Shown here: one piece after another, positions 5,387-8,005 of the stretch
How the letters are laid out: every line of letters begins with the position of its first letter
Numbering within the stretch: the stretch's first letter is position 1
Source of the DNA: UBA7396 sp036172015
GTDB lineage: Bacteria > Patescibacteriota > Gracilibacteria > BD1-5 > UBA6164
Direction: 5' to 3'
NCBI GenBank assembly: GCA_036172015.1
Contig: JAVHSE010000071.1
Coordinates: forward strand, 1 to 8,005
DNA length: 8,005 bases
Notes under the pieces: model-generated
Database searches by the model: none
What the model saw: only the letters and a program-made list of their open reading frames with translations
Told to the model about the DNA's origin: nothing
Program-made: the position numbers and the translations under genes

Positions 5387-7165
5387 ATGTTCTCAAAAAA
5401 CTCTTCTGCCATTATTTATTGACTTCAACTTGGAACCGCACAAAAGATGCTGGATTTTGACTTTCTTTGTGATAGAGATCCATCAGTTATAGCTTTTGTT
5501 GATCCTGGAAAAAAAATTTGAAATTATAAACTTTTTTTTGGTAAAAAAGAAATTTTTATTCCTTCGTATCCTGACTTTGAAAGTATTCCTGATTATATTT
5601 TACATACCTCCGATACGATTTTAAACTATGCTTCTTTTAGAAGTGCCTATGAAGCAACTTTAGAAGCTATGAATATTGACACTATTCAAAATATTATCAT
5701 CATTGCTGAATGAATTCCTGAAAGTCAAACAAGAAAAATTATAGCATACAATAAAATAAAACAAAAAAATATTATTGGTCCATCAACCGTATGAGCGATG
5801 GTAAATGGAGAATTTAGAGTAGGGAATACTGGATGAAGTCTTGATAATATTGTGACTTCAAAACTCTATAAAAAATGAAGTGTTTGATTTGTTTCTAAAT
5901 CATGAGGAATGAGTAATGAACTCAGAAGAATTATTGCTGATACGACTGATGGTAGTCATACTTCGGTTGCTATCGGCTGAGATAAATATGCTATAGCTAC
6001 TTTTAAAGATATTATTTTGCAATACGAAAAAATTGATGAAATTAAAATGATAGTACTTTTATGAGAAGTCGGATGAAATGAAGAAAATGAAATAGCTGAA
6101 ATGATACAAAATAAAATCATAAAAAAACCACTCGTGGCTTATTGTATTGGTACTATTTCTGATTTACTTCCTGGAGAAGTGCAATTTGGTCATGCTGGAG
6201 CAAAAGCAAATTCAAATACCGAAAGTTCAAATTATAAAAATAAAAATCTCAAAAAATCTTGAGCTATCGTTCCAGAAAGTTTTATGGATTTATGAGAAAA
6301 AATTAAAACAACATTTGAAACTTTGAATATAAAAAATGAAAATATAAACATAGAATGAGGAATTAATCAAAAAGTAAAAATAATTGAAGCAAGAACCCCA
6401 ACAAAAATTACTTCGACTATTAGTGATGAAAGACAAGAAGAACTTATTTATAATAAAAAACCAATTTCAGATTATGCAGCCCATGGAAGTATAGCAAATG
6501 TTATTTGAAATTTATGGCTTAAAAGAGATTTGCCAGATTATGCTCTTGAATTTATAAATACGGTTATTATATTACTTGCTGATCATGGACCGGCTGTTTC
6601 TGGAGCTATGAATGCCATTATTACCTCAAGAGCTGGAAATGATTTAAAATGTAGCTTAATAGCTGGACTTACCACGATTGGAACGAGATTTTGATGAGCG
6701 ATTGATGGAGCTGGAAAATATTTTTTTCAATCGGTGAAATCTCAAATTTCTCCACAAGATTTCGTGAAAAACATGAAAATAAAGTGAGAATTTATTCCAT
6801 GAATTGGACATAAAGTAAAATCAAAATTTAATCCAGATAAGAGATGTGAACTCCTTTTAGAAGTATCAAGAAAATTTCCAAATACTGTTCATCTTGATTT
6901 TGCTTTGGAAGTCGAAAAAATAACATTAACCAAAAAACCAAATCTCATACTCAATGTTGATGGGATGACAGCAGCACTTTTACTTGATATTTTAAAAAAT
7001 ATCAATATGACTGATGATGAAATAGAAATGTATCTTGATGCTGGAATATTTAATGGATTATTTATTATCGCAAGAAGTATAGGATTTATCGGACATATTA
7101 TCGATCAAAAGAGATTAAATGAACCTCTCTATAGAACCAGTTGGGATGATATTTTATATGTATAA
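5387..7165 (+). CDS. aclA: ATP-citrate lyase, CoA-ligase/citryl-CoA-lyase subunit
   Basis: This is the large subunit of ATP-citrate lyase: it carries phosphate on a histidine, forms citryl-CoA and cleaves it. The 592-residue frame matches the C-terminal half of human ACLY and the roughly 600-residue bacterial subunit. In order it has the CoA-binding region (MLDFDFLCDRDPSV, FASFRSAYEAT-like NYASFRSAYEAT, IIAEGIPE with G109), IIGPSTVGAM, VGNTGGSLDN, VGFVSKSGGMSNEL (from about 167), the phosphohistidine loop QFGHAGAKAN (H269), and the citrate-synthase-like domain with ADHGPAVSG (H400), PGIGHKVKS (H475), LILNVDGMT (D525) and the closing IGFIGHIIDQKRL...YRTSWDDILYV. All expected catalytic residues are present. 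About 19 of some 49 glycines are TGA. No clear Shine-Dalgarno is seen. A RAYT gene and REP repeats separate it from its partner, while the next gene starts 9 bp after its stop. In Chlorobium naming this is AclA; plants call it ACLB. Confidence 0.94.
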
Positions 7166-7174
7166 AAACATAAA

Positions 7175-8005
7175 ATGAATTTATTACAAATTTTTTTGAT
7201 TATTTCATGAATTATTATGCTTATTATCTCTATCGATGTAGCAAAAAAAAGAAAATTTAATGCACTTCATTTTTTGGTATTCATTTGAGTAGGAGCTGGT
7301 CTGATATCTTTTACTTTTTTTCCAAATGCACTCAATACATTTTGATCATTCTTTTGATTGCAAAGATGAGCTGATCTCCTCGTGTATAGTTCGATAATAT
7401 TTTTGATGTATTTTTCTTTATTACTTCTCAATAAAGTAGAACAAACAAAAGAAGATTTTACGAAACTTATCAGAGAAATAGCAATAGCAAATTCAAATAA
7501 ACAAATAATTGAGTGAGAAATATCTTTTGTAATGGCTGCTTATAATGAAGGAAAAGTCATTGCAGATACCATTGAAAATTTACTTAAAAATAATTATACA
7601 AATATAATAGTAGTTAATGATGGTTCAAAAGATACTACTTTATGAGTTTTAGAATTATACAAAGAAAAAATAACCATTTTAACTCACTATAAAAATAGAG
7701 GTCAATGAGCCGCACTTGAAACTGGGTTTGAATACTTGAGAAGATATGGAAAAGTAAAATATGTTTGTACTTATGATGCTGATGGGCAACATCAACTTTC
7801 AGATATTCAAAAATTTTTACAAGCTTACAAAGATGATAATTTACTTCAGGTAGTACTTGGTTCAAGATTTATTACCAAAACAAATACCAATGTAACTCTT
7901 TCAAGAAAAATTATACTCAAACTTTGAATTCTATTTACATTTTTTATTAGTAATATTAAACTCACTGATTCGCATAATGGATATAGAATGCTCAAAATAG
8001 AAGCA
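7175..8005 (+). CDS. DUF2304 membrane domain fused to GT2 glycosyltransferase (3' end outside window)
   Basis: The frame is open for 277 codons and continues past the window. Residues 1-105 form a DUF2304-like unit with three membrane segments (about 2-20, 30-50, 66-86), the motif GLQRGADLLVY at 61-71, and a charged helix after it. Residues 114 onward are a family-2 glycosyltransferase of the dolichyl-phosphate-mannose/polyprenyl-phosphate-glucose synthase type: FVMAAYNEGKVI, VVNDGSKDTT (146-155), NRGQGAALETGF (174-185), the DAD metal/nucleotide-sugar site (201-203), LGSRF (228-232) and LTDSHNGYRML (263-273). It probably moves a sugar from a nucleotide donor to a lipid carrier on the inner face of the membrane for cell-surface glycans. 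The two domains are often separate neighbouring genes; here they are one protein. It starts 9 bp after aclA without a clear ribosome-binding site and is probably co-transcribed. Confidence 0.88.

Noticed and set aside
5200..5400. A frame open across all three REP repeats (GTREARHPY..., IPCGCP...)
   Set aside because: It has no start, no protein-like composition and the peptide repeats only because the DNA repeats; probably chance openness of GC-richer repeats.
7635..7865. Minus-strand reading frame of 76 codons
   Set aside because: It is antisense to the conserved GT2 core and is a shadow.
42..8005. Dozens of in-frame TGA codons that would make every gene a pseudogene under the standard code
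   Set aside because: They fall at conserved glycines (RecG QGDVG and VGRG; ACL IAEGIPE and SKSGG), and no TAA or TAG interrupts the frames. Code 25 explains them all.

Overview
The window reads sensibly only if TGA is translated as glycine (genetic code 25). With that code five long plus-strand reading frames fall into place, ending in TAA or TAG or running off the window. Under the standard code the same DNA is a field of fragments. Code 25, very AT-rich DNA, AGA-dominated arginine and a secreted protein of no known family point to the Candidate Phyla Radiation, either Gracilibacteria (BD1-5/GN02) or Absconditabacteria (SR1). A CGA codon at a probable conserved arginine leans slightly toward a lineage that still reads CGA as Arg.

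Layout, all on the plus strand: (1) a secreted protein of unknown function (42-1046), closed by an AT-rich hairpin terminator (1106-1146). (2) recG, the branch-migration helicase (1152-3513), broken by a 100-N assembly gap and carrying a 483-bp in-frame insertion between helicase motifs I and Ia. (3) The ATP-grasp subunit of ATP-citrate lyase (3559-4764). (4) The N-terminal half of an IS200-like/RAYT transposase (from 4767), a second 100-N gap, and three REP-like GTAG repeats (5199-5359). (5) The CoA-ligase/citryl-CoA-lyase subunit of ATP-citrate lyase (5387-7165). (6) A DUF2304 membrane domain fused to a family-2 glycosyltransferase (7175 to the window end).

The most unusual object is the insertion in recG. 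It encodes a DUF559 (PD-(D/E)XK endonuclease-like) domain flanked by palindromic terminal inverted repeats and by a 27-bp direct repeat (26/27 identical, the difference synonymous). It is exactly 161 codons long and has no TAA or TAG in frame. The one TGA in its right repeat would stop translation under code 11 but is glycine here. It therefore looks like a mobile element that enters a housekeeping gene as a protein insert and leaves the helicase readable.

The second notable point is a complete two-subunit ATP-citrate lyase in a lineage known for minimal metabolism. It would split citrate into acetyl-CoA and oxaloacetate at the cost of ATP. A RAYT transposase and its REP repeats now separate the two subunit genes, so the operon has itself been a target for a mobile element. 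Genes 2 to 6 are closely spaced on one strand and may be co-transcribed.
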